6,489 nt of DNA from an uncultured Clostridia bacterium (GCA_945227095.1 CALYOC010000044.1:1-6489), one strand, 5' to 3'; counted from the first letter of the stretch, positions 1-5,437 are shown. Notes: generated by a model not told the origin, from the letters alone. Made by a program: numbers and translations.

Positions 1-1
1 C

Positions 2-970
2 GCCGGGGACACCTTCACTCCGAAGGTTTTAAGTGTGAGCATCAAAGGCGTTGAGGTGAATGACAAATATTATACCGTCAGCTATTCAAACAATACGGGC
101 AAGGGCGTCGGCAATGTAGATGTAAAATTCCAGGGCAGATATTCGGGCTTCGCTCAAAAGAAGTTCACTATTAAGGGTATCAGTCTTGCACAGGCAAAGA
201 TTGTCCTGAAGTCGCAGAATCTTACATATAACGGCAAGGCTCAAAAGGCACAGGTGAATTATGTCACATTAAACGGATCGAAGATACGTAGTGACGATTA
301 CACCTGCACTTCTCAATACTCCGTTGCCAAGGGCTCATATACTGTAACTGTCAATCCCACAGCAGAAAGCCCGTATGATGACAGCGTAAGCACAAGGTTT
401 TATATTAAGCCCACCGCGCCGACATCATTGCGTATAAGCAAGTATGAAACCTCCGCGCTCACAGTGTCGTGGAACAAGGTTGCCGCGGCTCAAAATATCA
501 CAGGATATGTAATTTACAACAATTCCAAAAAGGTGAAAACTGTAGCCTCATCCGTAAATTCTGTCCGAATAACGGGACTCAAGCCCGGCACGGCTTATAC
601 ATTTAAGGTATATGCTTATAAAAAATGCTCGGATTCCACCGTTTTATACAGTCCGGCGGTGCGGCTTGCGAGGGCGCCAAACCCGACAAAGGGCAGTCAG
701 ACGGCCGTCACCTCTCGTAAGCCAAGGGAGTGGAGGGTGCGATGGAGCAAGGTTTCCTCCTGCACAGGGTATCAAATAGCATACTCTACCTCCTCGAAGT
801 TCACCTCCAAGACTACCAAATATACCGCGGTGTCGTACAAAACTCTTTCCAAAACGCTCACCCTTGCAAAGAAAAAACGCTATTATGTAAAGGTCAGAGC
901 GTATAAGAGCGTCGGGAAGGTCAATATCTATTCCGACTGGTCAACCGCGAGAACAGCTGTTACAAAATAA
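2..970 (+). CDS. Surface/secreted protein with Ig-like and fibronectin type III modules (5'-partial)
   Basis: The frame is open from the left edge, so the N-terminus, including any signal peptide, lies outside the window; 322 residues are visible. Residues ~1-60 are the end of an Ig-like module with the common Firmicutes pattern 'YTVSYSNNTGKGVG..V..QGRYSGF..KKFTIKG'. Residues ~65-133 are a second such module ('LTYNGKAQKAQV...DDYTCTSQYSVAKGSYTVTV'). Residues ~135-222 are a FnIII domain with 'LTVSWNKV', 'ITGYVIY' and 'ITGLKPGTAYTFKVYAY'. Residues ~225-322 are a second, more diverged FnIII-like domain ('WRVRWSKVSSCTGYQIAYS', 'KKRYYVKVRAYKSVG'). The visible part is rich in Lys, Ser, Thr and Tyr. 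There is no LPXTG motif, choline-binding repeat or transmembrane anchor at the C-terminus, so attachment, if any, must come from the missing N-terminal part. Such modules usually serve as spacers or carbohydrate/protein-binding units in extracellular enzymes and adhesins; the catalytic or binding head cannot be inferred. The gene ends at a strong terminator. Confidence 0.88.
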   Translation, partial: AGDTFTPKVLSVSIKGVEVNDKYYTVSYSNNTGKGVGNVDVKFQGRYSGFAQKKFTIKGISLAQAKIVLKSQNLTYNGKAQKAQVNYVTLNGSKIRSDDYTCTSQYSVAKGSYTVTVNPTAESPYDDSVSTRFYIKPTAPTSLRISKYETSALTVSWNKVAAAQNITGYVIYNNSKKVKTVASSVNSVRITGLKPGTAYTFKVYAYKKCSDSTVLYSPAVRLARAPNPTKGSQTAVTSRKPREWRVRWSKVSSCTGYQIAYSTSSKFTSKTTKYTAVSYKTLSKTLTLAKKKRYYVKVRAYKSVGKVNIYSDWSTARTAVTK

Positions 971-975
971 AACAT

Positions 976-1020
976 AAAAAAAGCCCGAAAGCATATAATT
1001 CAGCTTTTGGGCATTTTTTT
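976..1020. terminator. Bidirectional Rho-independent terminator between convergent genes
   Basis: GCCCGAAAGC (983-992) pairs with GCTTTTGGGC (1003-1012), a 10-bp stem with one G-U pair and a 10-nt loop. It is followed by an A and seven T (1014-1020) on the plus strand, and preceded by seven A (976-982), which give a T tract on the minus strand. It can therefore stop both the surface-protein transcript and the minus-strand small-gene operon. The TAA of the last operon gene (1021-1019) overlaps the plus-strand T tract. Confidence 0.88.
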
Positions 1021-1384
1021 ACATAAGGATATATACGAGCGCAAGCAAGAGCAGATTGTCTGCGTGCTCCTGCTGCAGCAGAAGTAGCAGGGAGATAATC
1101 AGCCAGGAGTCATTGTCCGTTGCAAACGGGAGTGAGGGTAGGAATGAATTTCTTCTTCCGCTGAATTCTACGGGCATACGCGTGTGCTTTGTGTGAGGAA
1201 TATTGTCGCGGTGCTCCTCCCTGACCGCCTTTTTCTGCGGTTGACCCTTTGGCTTTTGTTCGGGCGAAAAAGATAAATCCCTGTTCATTTGCCGTGCCAA
1301 TTCTCTTTCATGCTCCTGCATTCGCCGCACGCGCTCCATAGCGGCGTTTTCCATCTTATTTATTTCATCGTATGAATAGTTCAT
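1019..1384 (-). CDS. Small protein of unknown function with a C-terminal hydrophobic hairpin
   Basis: 121 residues; family not recognised. Residues ~5-38 are a charged, probably helical segment rich in Glu, Arg and Met (EINKMENAAMERVRRMQEHE). Residues ~40-85 are polar, basic and Pro-containing, likely disordered. The C-terminus has two short Leu-rich stretches, WLIISLLLLL (94-103) and LLLLALVYILM (111-121), separated by a polar QQEHADN turn. Each is too short for an ordinary transmembrane helix, so this could be a re-entrant hairpin, a membrane-surface anchor or an amphipathic packing element. The ATG overlaps the upstream gene's stop as TAATG on the minus strand, which points to translational coupling; a GGGAG lies about 14 nt upstream. 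It is the last gene of a three-gene operon ending at a bidirectional terminator. I infer a peripheral-membrane or assembly role only from the tail; it has no catalytic motif. Confidence 0.8.
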   Translation of the reverse strand: MNYSYDEINKMENAAMERVRRMQEHERELARQMNRDLSFSPEQKPKGQPQKKAVREEHRDNIPHTKHTRMPVEFSGRRNSFLPSLPFATDNDSWLIISLLLLLQQEHADNLLLLALVYILM

Positions 1385-1791
1385 TATTTCATCAAATCTC
1401 CCAATATGCCCGATTTTTGCAGCATCGGAAGCATATTAAACATTTTAAGCATTTTGATTGCCTCGTCGGCTCGGTGTTGGCGCGCGGGGCTTAGCATGGG
1501 CTTGAGGGCCTTTATCAAGTCGAGCCGTGCGTCGTCTTGTTTAAAGCCCTTTATCAGACCGGAGAGAGCGGACAAATTGAGGTTGGGCATTTCCTGCATT
1601 AAAGAGGAGAGCTCGGAGCCTTCCTTCGGTGAGGATTGCTCAGGTGACTGCCGGGAGTCCGTACTCGATCTTGGCGAGCTTTGGCTTTCGCTCGTTCCGA
1701 AAATTTGGTTTGCCATACTTTTTAGGCTCTCAATATCCTTGTCGGAAAGACCGGAAATAATGCTGTTGATGTCGCCTAAGTCTTTATCCAT
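1384..1791 (-). CDS. Small helical protein of unknown function (middle gene of three-gene operon)
   Basis: 135 residues; function not recognised. Residues ~5-32 form a predicted helical segment (INSIISGLSDKDIESLKSMANQI). Residues ~33-62 are a Ser/Pro/Gln/Glu-rich linker, probably disordered. Residues ~63-135 are the likely conserved core: 'DDARLDLIKALKPMLSPARQHRADEAIKMLKMFNMLPML' reads as two or three amphipathic helices. From memory, 'ALKP.LS..R....DEAIK.L' resembles uncharacterised proteins of Clostridia, but I cannot verify this here. There is no signal peptide, transmembrane helix or catalytic motif. Start choice is firm: GGAGG at 1801-1797 lies 5 nt before the ATG. The ATG lies inside the end of the upstream gene, with an 8-bp overlap (ATGGATAA), and its own stop overlaps the next start. 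The overlaps suggest coordinated output and perhaps a complex of the three products. Confidence 0.85.
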   Translation of the reverse strand: MDKDLGDINSIISGLSDKDIESLKSMANQIFGTSESQSSPRSSTDSRQSPEQSSPKEGSELSSLMQEMPNLNLSALSGLIKGFKQDDARLDLIKALKPMLSPARQHRADEAIKMLKMFNMLPMLQKSGILGDLMK

Positions 1792-2002
1792 TTCTGCCTC
1801 CGAATTTTTTCATCAGTTCTTTTGCCTGCGGTGAGTTCATAATGTCTTTGAGTTTGTTTTTGTCGGAGAGTATTTCGTTTAACTGCCGTTTTTCGTTTTC
1901 GCTCAAATGGTGTTCGGCAAAATCTCTGACATTTTTTTCGTTGAGATTTTCCGTGAGTTTTCTTATTTCGTCGCTGTTAAAATTATTTACCATTGATTTC
2001 AT
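1784..2002 (-). CDS. Small helical protein of unknown function (first gene of three-gene operon)
   Basis: 72 residues, highly charged and Asn/Lys/Glu-rich, apparently all-helical, with no hydrophobic or Cys motif. The end 'LSDKNKLKDIMNSPQAKELMKKFGG' forms a helix, an SPQA helix cap, a second helix and a Gly-rich tail; this resembles short conserved Clostridia proteins I cannot name. Two in-frame starts exist. ATG 2002 lies only 2 nt after a GAGG at 2008-2005. ATG 1993 (product beginning MVNNFNSDEI, 69 residues) lies 11 nt after the same GAGG. Neither spacing is ideal, so the N-terminus is uncertain by three residues. It is the promoter-proximal gene of the operon, divergent from the phosphoesterase gene, and contains the ribosome site for the next gene near its 3' end. 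The opposite strand is also open here but lacks a ribosome site and protein-like composition. Confidence 0.78.
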   Translation of the reverse strand: MKSMVNNFNSDEIRKLTENLNEKNVRDFAEHHLSENEKRQLNEILSDKNKLKDIMNSPQAKELMKKFGGRNG

Positions 2003-2026
2003 CGCCTCAATTAAATATAATGTAAG

Positions 2027-2056
2027 TTGAGCTAAGTTTACGATAATTTCTAATAT
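2027..2056 (+). promoter_or_regulatory. Candidate sigma-A promoter for the phosphoesterase gene
   Basis: TTGAGC (2027-2032) and TAATAT (2051-2056) are 18 bp apart, each matching 4 of 6 consensus bases, in the AT-rich divergent spacer. This would start a transcript near 2063 and leave a ~48-nt leader. No convincing promoter is seen for the minus-strand operon in the same spacer: TTGAGA at 2075-2070 has no good -10 at 16-18 bp. Confidence 0.35.
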
Positions 2057-2094
2057 ATTGTTTTACTTTTCTCAACAGTAATTACTATGCCGTC

Positions 2095-2099
2095 AGGAG
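2095..2099 (+). promoter_or_regulatory. Ribosome binding site that decides the phosphoesterase start
   Basis: AGGAG is followed 11 nt later by an in-frame TTG (2111). The longer frame starts at ATG 2087, which has no ribosome site ahead of it, and would place this AGGAG inside its own codons 3-5. The product from TTG begins MRILVLSDSH, the normal start of this family. Confidence 0.65.
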
Positions 2100-2110
2100 T
2101 TGAAATATTA

Positions 2111-2569
2111 TTGCGAATTTTAGTTTTGAGTGATTCTCATACAAGAGTCGGTCGTCTCAGGGAAATATGCGAGCTTCACAGTGAAGCGAGTGCCGTAATC
2201 TTTCTCGGTGACGGAGCGTACGATATTGAAAGTGTGAGAGAAAATATTTCGGATAAGGCGTTGTATGCCGTGCGCGGAAACTGTGATTTGTTTTGTGAGA
2301 ATGAAGATGAGCGGTTTATCGAACTCGGCGGGAAAAGGATACTGTTCTGTCATGGTCATGCGTATGATGTGAAGTTCACATACGAGAAGTTGAAGTCACA
2401 CGCCGCGTGTATGGGAGCGGATATAGTACTTTTCGGACACACGCATATTCCGTTTAAGGATTATGAAGACGGTATGTATATAATGAATCCGGGCAGCGTT
2501 TATGACGGACGGTACGGAATGATAGATATAACCTCGGCGGGAGTAAATCTTTGTCTTTGTGAACTTTAA
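2111..2569 (+). CDS. YfcE/MJ0936-type metallophosphoesterase
   Basis: 152 residues from TTG 2111, typical of the single-domain YfcE/MJ0936 family (Metallophos_2, calcineurin-like fold), which hydrolyses phosphodiesters such as bis-pNPP in vitro using two metals, often Mn; natural substrates are mostly unknown. All metal-site motifs are visible: D8-x-H10 in LSDSH, G33-D34, G57-N58-C-D, H81 in FCHGH, and G109-H110-T-H112, followed by the family's N126-P-G-S. It is cytosolic, with no signal peptide. In many Firmicutes this gene follows rph and rdgB (RNase PH and NTP pyrophosphatase); here neither is present and it heads a short unit with a small Cys-rich gene 11 bp downstream. Starting at ATG 2087 would add eight residues (MPSGVEIL) not expected in the family. 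Family assignment is strong; the physiological substrate is open. Confidence 0.92.
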   Translation: MRILVLSDSHTRVGRLREICELHSEASAVIFLGDGAYDIESVRENISDKALYAVRGNCDLFCENEDERFIELGGKRILFCHGHAYDVKFTYEKLKSHAACMGADIVLFGHTHIPFKDYEDGMYIMNPGSVYDGRYGMIDITSAGVNLCLCEL

Positions 2570-2580
2570 AGGAGCTTTGT

Positions 2581-2769
2581 ATGTCGAATTTTTATAAATA
2601 TGATAAAAACCCCAATTGCGAATGGTGCAGGAATGCCGAGGACGGTATTTGCCGGCTTGACAAATCGCAGGATTGTTGCGATTCGTATGATTATGACATC
2701 TTTAAGAGGGTGCCGAAAAAACAGCCGGATTTAAGCACGGAATTTTCCGAGGAGGAATTTGAGCTTTAA
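2581..2769 (+). CDS. Small Cys-rich, possibly metal-binding protein of unknown function
   Basis: 62 residues. AAAGGAG (2568-2574) overlaps the stop of the phosphoesterase gene and sits 6 nt before the ATG, so the start is secure and the two genes are very likely co-transcribed. Five Cys occur in the first half: C14-x2-C17 (CEWC), C24, and C32-C33 (DCCDSY). The C-x2-C, C, CC arrangement could bind one zinc or iron ion, but the spacing is not one I can assign to a named zinc-finger class. The second half is 'YDIFKRVPKKQPDLSTEFSEEEFEL', a basic patch followed by an acidic tail. There is no membrane segment or signal peptide. I recall similar short Clostridia proteins ending in an acidic FSEEDF-like tail but cannot check; function is not assigned. 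Confidence 0.82.
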   Translation: MSNFYKYDKNPNCEWCRNAEDGICRLDKSQDCCDSYDYDIFKRVPKKQPDLSTEFSEEEFEL

Positions 2770-2770
2770 G

Positions 2771-2789
2771 AGCCGATTTATCGGTTTTT
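2771..2789 (+). terminator. Weak hairpin terminator between convergent genes
   Basis: AGCCGA (2771-2776) pairs with TCGGTT (2781-2786), including one G-U, around a TTTA loop, and runs into a T tract (2785-2789). The stem is short. It lies 1 nt after the stop of the Cys-rich gene; the ylbJ stop codon (2780-2778) is in its loop on the other strand, where no T tract follows. Confidence 0.45.
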
Positions 2790-3839
2790 ATTAAATCCGA
2801 GAGTCACTTTTCTGTCGAGAATGAAAATTATCATAAGGACAATTAAACACATCGTTATACCGACGCCGGAATATGTCGGTGTGACGGTGTAGTTTTTTAT
2901 TGCCGCCGCGCTTTTAACCTGCGGAAATATATTAAGCATTATCCACATTATAAATGCCGAGATACCCGCCGCCGCGGCGCGTACGAGGACGACTTCGTAT
3001 GTTTTAATATTAACATTATTCATAAATCCTTTTATTTGACAGTGAACGCAGATACCGCCCCAGCTTATTACCGCGGCAAGTATAACCGGAGAATTTGAAT
3101 TTTTAATACAACCCACCGTGACCTCTGATACGGCGGCTAAAATAGTCTTAACACTTTCGGGAATACCGGGGTTTTCCGCAAGGGAGAGTGCCGCTGAGAA
3201 AATCATTATCCAGCCGCACATTTTTAAGCTCGCGCCGACGCTTTTTTCAACGCTCCGTGTAAATTCCTGCGAGAGGGAGTCTTTTTTAAACTGAGTTGGC
3301 TTCGCTTCAAGTGTTTCGGAGCTTTTGCCGATTGCACCGAGGATTATCCCGGTTATTATACAGGACAGTGTTGAACTGATGAACACAAACAGTCCGAGAA
3401 CTTTTGAGTGGCACATATTTTCACCCACGGCGAGTATTGAAAATGCGGGGCCGCTGTTTAGAGAAAACAGCATAATTTTTTTCGCCTGCGCAGCGCTGAG
3501 CTCTCCTTTTTCAAACTGTGTACTTGCCACAAAGCTTCCTGTCGGATAACCGCCGCACAGCCCGATGATTACGGTTTTAATAGCCTGCTTGGGCAGACCG
3601 AAGGTATAAAAAAACGCCTTTTCTATAAATTTCGGCACATATTCGTCCGAAATACAGTTTATCGCAATTTGTCCCAGGCACATAAACGGAAACATCGAGG
3701 GGATAATGGTATTTAAGCATATGTCTATTCCGTTTGAAACACCTTGTTTGACAGGTGCGGAAAATACTATCAGTAAAACACCGACAATTGTCAGGGCGAC
3801 AAATCCTGCAGTGTTGAAGTAGGATAAGCGTTTTTTCAT
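2778..3839 (-). CDS. ylbJ: Sporulation integral membrane protein YlbJ
   Basis: 353 residues, slightly shorter than the ~400 typical of YlbJ. It is a polytopic membrane protein related to the nucleoside-recognition (Gate) family. Hydrophobic segments lie near residues 9-29, 40-62, 82-104, 124-140, 146-170, 205-221, 232-265, 283-305 and 326-342. Family landmarks are 'IIPSMFPFMCLG' (45-56), 'GLCGGYPTGS' (93-102), 'LFSLNSGPAF' (124-133) and 'SEVTVGC...ISWGGICVHCQIKG' (238-271). In B. subtilis ylbJ belongs to the sigma-E regulon and is needed for heat-resistant spores; a transport role is suspected but not established. The start is ATG 3839, with AGAGGTG (3852-3846) giving 8 nt between GAGG and ATG. 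A GTG at 3848 keeps the frame open but is part of that ribosome site. It is divergent from yqfC across a palindromic 63-bp spacer and convergent with the Cys-rich gene (8 bp between stops). Confidence 0.92.
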   Translation of the reverse strand: MKKRLSYFNTAGFVALTIVGVLLIVFSAPVKQGVSNGIDICLNTIIPSMFPFMCLGQIAINCISDEYVPKFIEKAFFYTFGLPKQAIKTVIIGLCGGYPTGSFVASTQFEKGELSAAQAKKIMLFSLNSGPAFSILAVGENMCHSKVLGLFVFISSTLSCIITGIILGAIGKSSETLEAKPTQFKKDSLSQEFTRSVEKSVGASLKMCGWIMIFSAALSLAENPGIPESVKTILAAVSEVTVGCIKNSNSPVILAAVISWGGICVHCQIKGFMNNVNIKTYEVVLVRAAAAGISAFIMWIMLNIFPQVKSAAAIKNYTVTPTYSGVGITMCLIVLMIIFILDRKVTLGFNKNR

Positions 3840-3856
3840 TTTTTTCACCTCTTTGC

Positions 3857-3888
3857 AATCATATGAAATGACACTTTGCCATATGATT
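3857..3888. promoter_or_regulatory. Inverted repeat with sigma-E-like promoter elements on both strands
   Basis: AATCATATG (3857-3865) and CATATGATT (3880-3888) are perfect 9-bp inverted arms 14 bp apart. On either strand this reads TCATATG, 14 bp, CATATGAT. That fits the sigma-E pattern (-35 like KMATATW, 14-bp spacer, -10 like CATACAAT) with one mismatch in each box. On the plus strand it faces yqfC, on the minus strand ylbJ, both sigma-E genes in B. subtilis. A caveat is that the -10 lies so close to the ribosome sites (2 nt before it for yqfC, 5 nt for ylbJ) that a transcript starting ~7 nt downstream would cut into them. An operator for a dimeric regulator is the main alternative. Confidence 0.55.
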
Positions 3889-3889
3889 T

Positions 3890-3897
3890 AGAGGTGG
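3890..3897 (+). promoter_or_regulatory. Ribosome binding site that sets the yqfC GTG start
   Basis: AGAGGTGG lies 5 nt before GTG 3903, which is in frame with YqfC. An ATG at 3901 is out of frame and is followed directly by TGA, so it cannot start the protein. The longer in-frame TTG at 3876 has no ribosome site and lies inside the inverted repeat. Confidence 0.75.
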
Positions 3898-3902
3898 TTT
3901 AT

Positions 3903-4160
3903 GTGAACAAGGAGAAAATTTTTGCGACCTTGGGTATGCCCGAGGATATACTAAAAGGAGTATCTCATATTGAAATAACGGGAAACAGCCGTATGCTCAT
4001 CGAGGGGTGCGCCGGAGTTCTTCTCTACACGCAGGACGAAATTAAGCTGAACTTGGGCAAGCGCGCTGTGAGTGTAAAGGGTGATGAATTGAGCCTTTGC
4101 GCACTTGCAGATTCGGCGGCGCAGATTTCGGGAACGATTATGGAGGTTTCCTTTTCATAG
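3903..4160 (+). CDS. yqfC: Sporulation protein YqfC (YabP/YqfC family)
   Basis: 85 residues from GTG 3903, near the usual ~90 of the family. The small all-beta YabP/YqfC domain is visible: the entry helix 'LGMPEDILKGVSHIEITGNSRMLIEGCAGVLLYTQDEIKLNLG' (10-52) followed by strands 'RAVSVKGDELSLCALADSAAQISGTIMEVSF' (54-84), matching the family order of P.D.......I...G, IE...G.L.Y....I......, I.G..L.....I.G.I. It is cytosolic, without transmembrane segments. In B. subtilis yqfC is a sigma-E gene of the mother cell and sits directly before yqfD, as here; its molecular role is not established. The stop (4158-4160) is 1 nt before the yqfD ATG, so the two are translationally coupled. The N-terminus is about ten residues shorter than in some relatives. 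Starting at TTG 3876 would restore that length but puts the start inside the promoter-like repeat without a ribosome site. Confidence 0.9.
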   Translation: MNKEKIFATLGMPEDILKGVSHIEITGNSRMLIEGCAGVLLYTQDEIKLNLGKRAVSVKGDELSLCALADSAAQISGTIMEVSFS

Positions 4161-4161
4161 T

Positions 4162-5340
4162 ATGTTTGCGTTTTTGAGATATATTTTCGGCTTTGTCCGC
4201 TTTACTGCCACAGGGGGATTCACGGAGAGGTTTATCAATCTCGCCGCAGGGAAAAGGATTCCTATTTGGAACTCAAAAAACACTTCCTCCGGCTTTATCG
4301 GTGATACGACTATAAGCGGGTACAGGGAGATGGCGGAAATCGCAAAAAAGAGCGGCGTAAAGCTGCATATGCTCGGGAAGCACGGCTTGCCGTTTTTCTA
4401 TAAAAAGATTCATTTGAGAGCGGGTCTGTTTATCGGAGCGGCGATATTCAGCATTATGCTCACTTTTTATTCCCGAAGTATATGGCGAATTGATGTCAGC
4501 GGCAACTCGTCAATCAGCACCGAGTCGGTGCTTCGCTCGGCGGAAAAATCCGGACTTTATATAGGTGCTTTTAAGGGAAAAATTAAGCCGTCGGTGCTAA
4601 GGAAGAGGATTACGGACGAAAATCCGTCCGTTGCGTGGGTAAATGTGAATATAGACGGCTCCTTTGCGCGTATTGAGGTGCTGGAAGGGAATGTAAAACC
4701 GAGGATAAAGGGTGAGCAGGTGCCGATGAATGTTGTCGCCGCAGAGGACGGAATTATTGTAGATATGAAGGTGTATGAGGGCGAAAAGTGCGTAAATAAG
4801 GGAGATTCGGTGTGTAAAGGAGATTTACTTGTCAGCGGAACGCTGTACTATGAAAACACCGATGCCACAGTTCTTCATACGGCGAGGGCAAAGGTTTTCG
4901 CGCAGGTGAAAAAGGATAAGAAAATATATGTTAAAAAGAGGGCAAAAAAGACTGTTTACACCGGAAAAACGCGCCGAAAAGACATTTTGTATTTTTGGGG
5001 AATGAAAATACCGCTGTTTATTTTCAGCGAGCCGCAGGGCGAATGGGAGAGAACGGAAATTAAGCGTGATTTTTCTCTTTTCGGTGTTAAAATACCGGTG
5101 AGTGTTTCAAAGGTTTTATATAGGCAAACTAAAACCGTCGAATACAACGCTACACTTGCCGGGGCGCGAAGTATGTCGAGAAATGAGGCTGAAAAATTTG
5201 AAAAAAGCTTCCCCGAGGGAACAAAGATTCTTTCACGGAAGGTCAAGGTCTCCGGGGAAGTTGACACATACATCTTTTATTACTCGTACCTTGTGAATGA
5301 AAATATTGCAAAGAGTGTAAGAATAAATATCGGAAGATAA
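4162..5340 (+). CDS. yqfD: Sporulation protein YqfD
   Basis: 392 residues from ATG 4162, the normal size for YqfD. Residues 1-80 form the cytoplasmic N-terminal domain with the typical opening 'RYIFGFVRFTATGGFTERFINLAAGKRIPIWN'. One transmembrane helix follows at about 85-104 (LRAGLFIGAAIFSIMLTFYS). Residues ~107-175 are a POTRA/FtsQ-like domain ('IDVSGNSSISTESVLRSAEKSG', 'VAWVNVNIDGSFARIEVLEG'). Residues ~190-230 are a hairpin-like module with 'EGEKCVNKGDSVCKGDLLVSG', reminiscent of the biotinyl/lipoyl-type hairpins of membrane-fusion proteins. The rest is beta-rich, placed outside the mother-cell membrane. In B. subtilis it is a sigma-E product required for sporulation. The ATG is 1 nt after the yqfC stop; the nearest GGAGG (4142-4146) is 15 nt upstream, so translation likely relies on coupling. 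The frame is open further upstream inside yqfC, but those residues do not belong to the family. Confidence 0.93.
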   Translation: MFAFLRYIFGFVRFTATGGFTERFINLAAGKRIPIWNSKNTSSGFIGDTTISGYREMAEIAKKSGVKLHMLGKHGLPFFYKKIHLRAGLFIGAAIFSIMLTFYSRSIWRIDVSGNSSISTESVLRSAEKSGLYIGAFKGKIKPSVLRKRITDENPSVAWVNVNIDGSFARIEVLEGNVKPRIKGEQVPMNVVAAEDGIIVDMKVYEGEKCVNKGDSVCKGDLLVSGTLYYENTDATVLHTARAKVFAQVKKDKKIYVKKRAKKTVYTGKTRRKDILYFWGMKIPLFIFSEPQGEWERTEIKRDFSLFGVKIPVSVSKVLYRQTKTVEYNATLAGARSMSRNEAEKFEKSFPEGTKILSRKVKVSGEVDTYIFYYSYLVNENIAKSVRINIGR

Positions 5341-5403
5341 GCTTAAAGCCGCACTTTTTTTGGCAAGCGCTGATAAGGCGTTGTATATTTCTCGGAAAAG
5401 TCG

Positions 5404-5437
5404 CCCCCGATATGGAGCTGCATATCGGGGGTATTTA
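5404..5437 (+). terminator. Strong GC-rich hairpin, likely terminator of yqfC-yqfD
   Basis: CCCCCGATATG (5404-5414) and CATATCGGGGG (5421-5431) form a perfect 11-bp stem with a GAGCTG loop. Only a poor T-rich stretch (TATTTA) follows, so it may be an inefficient terminator or an mRNA 3'-end stabiliser that leaves some read-through into phoH. The rest of the 5341-5638 gap has no supported gene; it holds this hairpin, a palindrome at 5510-5521 and the promoter-like stretch before phoH. Confidence 0.65.

Noticed and set aside
1406..1834. 142-codon open frame on the plus strand, opposite the small-gene operon
   Set aside because: It is antisense to the 135-residue gene, has no ribosome site, and its composition (Ser/Leu/Arg/Cys mix) is typical of a shadow. 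The minus frames have ordered overlaps and GGAGG.
1842..2030. 62-codon plus-strand frame opposite the first operon gene
   Set aside because: Its Ser/Phe/Leu-rich product mirrors the Lys/Glu-rich minus gene; no ribosome site and it runs through the divergent promoter spacer.
2003..2075. Promoter for the three-gene minus operon (TTGAGA at 2075-2070 or TATATT at 2019-2014)
   Set aside because: The first has no -10 at 16-18 bp and the second lies so close to the ribosome site that the transcript would begin inside it. No sporulation-type promoter pattern was found either.
3577..3858. 93-codon minus-strand frame at the 5' end of ylbJ
   Set aside because: Overlaps the well-supported YlbJ frame and uses the same upstream region without its own ribosome site.
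4956..5273. 105-codon minus-strand frame inside yqfD
   Set aside because: Antisense to conserved YqfD coding sequence; no ribosome site or recognisable domain.
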